DNA from: Hymenobacter sp. J193
GTDB lineage: Bacteria > Bacteroidota > Bacteroidia > Cytophagales > Hymenobacteraceae
DNA: 64,000 nt
NCBI RefSeq assembly: GCF_024700075.1
Contig: NZ_JAJONE010000001.1
Coordinates: 372,001-436,000 of the forward strand
Direction of reading: 5' to 3'
Shown here: positions 62,020-64,000 of the stretch, piece after piece
Numbering within the stretch: the first letter of the stretch is position 1
How the letters are laid out: each line of letters opens with the position of its first letter
The notes under the pieces: model-generated
Databases searched by the model: none
Told to the model about the DNA's origin: nothing
Seen by the model: the letters and a program-made list of their open reading frames with translations, nothing else
Translations under genes and position numbers: made by a program

Positions 62020-62918
62020 AATTTCACCTCCGCCGGGTGCAGCCACTGGTACTGCGGGTCGCGGCGAAGCCAGGTAAGCTGGCGCTTAGCGTAGCGGCGG
62101 GAGTTGCGCTTGAGCAGGCGCACGGCCTCGGCGTAATCGTATTGCCCCTCGAAGTAGCCGAACAGCTCCTGGTAGCCCACGGTCTGCAGGGCGTTGTGGT
62201 GGCGGTACGGGTACAGGGCGCGGGCTTCGGCCTCCAGGCCCTGGCCTAACATCAGGTCCATGCGCTGGTCGATGCGCTGGTACAGCTCCTCCCGCTCCCG
62301 GGTGAGGGCAATTTTTACTAGCCGAAACGGCCGGGGCTCCGCCGATCTGGTACCGTGAAACGAGCTGAACGGCTGCCCCGTTCCCCGGCAGATTTCCAGG
62401 GCCCGCAGCACGCGCTGGTGGTTCTGCTGGTCGATGCGGGCGTGCGTAACGGGGTCGAGGCGGGCCAGCTCGGCTACCAGCGGAGTGAGGCCTTCGGTGG
62501 CTAATTCCTCGTGCAGCTGCGCCCGCACCTCGGGCGCCACGGCTGGCAGCACATCAAATCCTTCCGTGACGGCCTGCAGATACAGGCCCGAGCCGCCTGT
62601 CAGAATCACCACGGAATGGCGCGTGAATAAGTCAGCCAGCAAAGCCAGCGCGTCCTGCTCGAAGCGGCCGGCATTGTACTCCTCGGCAATGCTATGGGAG
62701 TTGATGAAGTGGTGCGGTACGCCTTGCATTTCCGCGGGCGTGGGCTTGGCCGTGCCAATGGTTAACTCCCGGAAAAACTGCCGCGAGTCGGCCGACACGA
62801 TTTCGGTACGAAGCTCCTGTGCCAGCCGCACGCATAGGTCGGTTTTGCCCACGGCAGTAGGCCCGGTGATGACCAGCAATGTTGGCTCGGCGGAGGAAAT
62901 CAGGGAATGCAGCTGCAC
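62016..62918 (-). CDS. miaA: tRNA dimethylallyltransferase
   Basis: 300 aa. Adds the isopentenyl group to A37 of tRNAs reading UNN codons. P-loop ITGPTAVGKTDLCVRLA (residues 18-34), DSRQFFRELTIGTAKPT, and QRVLRALEICRGTGQPFSS. C-terminus ends in AEVKL with stop inside the hairpin repeat. Start near the conserved LLVITGP; 20 bases from the glycosyltransferase gene stop, so possibly co-transcribed. Confidence 0.95.
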   Translation of the reverse strand: MQLHSLISSAEPTLLVITGPTAVGKTDLCVRLAQELRTEIVSADSRQFFRELTIGTAKPTPAEMQGVPHHFINSHSIAEEYNAGRFEQDALALLADLFTRHSVVILTGGSGLYLQAVTEGFDVLPAVAPEVRAQLHEELATEGLTPLVAELARLDPVTHARIDQQNHQRVLRALEICRGTGQPFSSFHGTRSAEPRPFRLVKIALTREREELYQRIDQRMDLMLGQGLEAEARALYPYRHHNALQTVGYQELFGYFEGQYDYAEAVRLLKRNSRRYAKRQLTWLRRDPQYQWLHPAEVKL

Positions 62919-62937
62919 AGGTTATCGGAAAAACGAT

Positions 62938-64000
62938 TCAGGAAATAACAGCGGCCACTGTTGTGGCTGCGGGAGCACCCAGCGGCGCCAATGCGGCGAA
63001 CAGTGCCAGCAGCCGGGTTTCTTCGTGCTGCCAGCTCAGCTCCCGGCGGGCCTGGCGGCAGTTATGAGCCAGGGTCTGGTAGTGGGCCGCGTCGCCACCG
63101 GGCAGGAGGCGGTTGAGAGCCGCCGCCAGCGTGGCCGGCTCCAGGTCAGTTATCAGGTCGGCCACGTCGTACTGCTCATTGAGGGCGCGGTACTCGGGGA
63201 AGTCCACCACTACCTGGGGCACGCCGGCGTGCAGGTAGTCGAAGAATTTGTTGGCCAGGGAATAGTAATAGCTTAGCCCCAGGTTTTCGAGCAGCATCAC
63301 GCCCACCGTGGCCTGCCGGGTAAGCCGGCGCAGCTCGGCCGGCAGCACGTACCCGCGAAACGCCACCTGCCCGCTGGCGAGCAATCCTAGTCGCTCCGCC
63401 CGCGCCCGCAGCTCCTGCGACAGGTTGCCCTCCCCGCAGAGCACCAGCCGGCCACGAACCTGCGGCATAGCATCCAGCAGGGCTTCCAGTCCTCGACCTT
63501 CATTTAAGGCTCCCTGATATAGAATAAACGGGTTTTCAGGGGCAGAAACAGGGGCAATATCAGCCTCTTCGACGAGGCGGCTGATATTGCGGATAACTTC
63601 GAAAGGACGGTTGTAGCGCTGCTCAAACAGCCGGGCCAGCGCTGGCCCCACTGTATACGCCAGCCGCGCTCGGGGCACGATGAATGCCTCCACGCGGCGC
63701 CATACCCACTGCACGGCCGGGCGGCGCACCACTTCCGGCAACTCCGTAAACAACTCGTGGGCATCGTACACGAACGGCTGCCCGCCTAGCCGCGCCCGCA
63801 GCCACACGGGCAGGGCCGTATCCAGGTCGATGGCACACCAGGCGGCGGCCCGCTGCGTGAGCAGGTAGGCTAGCAGCCGCAGCGTAAACTCCAGGTAAAA
63901 CAGCTTGCCTTTGTGAAACCAGCAGCGCAGCCGGTGCTGGGCGTAAGGCTGCGGTGTGAGCGGCAACGACTGCGGCAGCTCCCGTCCCACCAGTAGCACG
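62938..64000 (-). CDS. Glycosyltransferase group 1 family (partial)
   Basis: 353 codons visible; the start is beyond the right edge. GT-B fold: N-terminal half has VYDAHELFTELPEVV and VIRNIS; the C-terminal half has FILYQGALNEGRGLEALLDA, LVLCGEGN and the family end motif NKFFDYLHAGVPQVVVDFPEY, which contains the sugar-nucleotide ribose-binding region. Likely works on polysaccharide or lipid-linked sugars at the cytoplasmic membrane face. Sugar donor unknown. Confidence 0.9.
   Translation of the reverse strand, partial: VLLVGRELPQSLPLTPQPYAQHRLRCWFHKGKLFYLEFTLRLLAYLLTQRAAAWCAIDLDTALPVWLRARLGGQPFVYDAHELFTELPEVVRRPAVQWVWRRVEAFIVPRARLAYTVGPALARLFEQRYNRPFEVIRNISRLVEEADIAPVSAPENPFILYQGALNEGRGLEALLDAMPQVRGRLVLCGEGNLSQELRARAERLGLLASGQVAFRGYVLPAELRRLTRQATVGVMLLENLGLSYYYSLANKFFDYLHAGVPQVVVDFPEYRALNEQYDVADLITDLEPATLAAALNRLLPGGDAAHYQTLAHNCRQARRELSWQHEETRLLALFAALAPLGAPAATTVAAVIS

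Overview
This 64 kb window is chromosomal DNA from a high-GC member of the Bacteroidota, most likely Cytophagales and close to Hymenobacter. The evidence is a type IX secretion C-terminal sorting domain on a secreted GH16 enzyme, promoters of the Bacteroidota type (-7 box TAnnTTTG) instead of clear Shine-Dalgarno sites, a two-subunit transketolase, many short lipoproteins, and the products themselves (GltB, GyrB, DnaB, Ppk1). Taxonomy is inferred from these traits only. No rRNA, tRNA or CRISPR array was seen.

Layout. 1-2119 (-) holds the N-terminal part of a giant poly-HAMP signalling protein whose DNA is a 276-bp tandem repeat; it diverges from topA (2461-4944). 5-21 kb: a DUF4846-like secreted protein, a sirtuin, a GH16-CBM6 glucanase, a three-part phosphoesterase/beta-barrel protein, convergent ppx and ppk1, ridA, gyrB, small lipoproteins, an NUC1-type nuclease and a YgiD-like dioxygenase. 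22-26.5 kb: a low-GC cupin-like gene, then a PaoABC-like molybdenum hydroxylase operon (FeS, FAD, Mo subunits). 26.8-30.3 kb is an accessory patch: two complete IS5-family elements bracket a Crp/Fnr regulator, followed by a frameshifted MarR-GNAT gene. 30.7-43.7 kb: gltB-gltD, an Imm7-like protein, dnaB, a frameshifted mpl, an alpha/beta hydrolase, an M48 protease operon and a FAH-family enzyme. 43.8-55.8 kb: M23 peptidase, WG-repeat protein, lipocalin, Bcp, and transketolase N and C subunits separated by VWA, PhyH-like and GIY-YIG genes. 55.9-64 kb: a secreted-protein gene cut by a third IS5-family element, an ECF sigma operon, a class III aminotransferase, a TerB-like protein, pfkA, miaA and a partial glycosyltransferase.

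The most unusual content lies between genes. One superfamily of inverted repeats (GTCATnnnGAGC...GAAG) occurs at four loci, and one pair encloses a free-standing GIY-YIG nuclease gene; I propose a nuclease-linked mobile repeat. A second family of about 32-bp-arm hairpins with a semi-conserved core (48236, 58969, 61928) has arms that differ between copies but stay complementary within a copy, and the arms abut or overlap stop codons. Three less related hairpins (25882, 39127, 42974) have the same low-complexity style.

Two host genes (mpl and marR-GNAT) are broken by single-base homopolymer differences. The two two-frame transposases each have a poly-A slippery site. Several -7 boxes sit four or five bases before the start codon, suggesting leaderless mRNAs. 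All domain calls come from reading the translated sequence; no database search was run.
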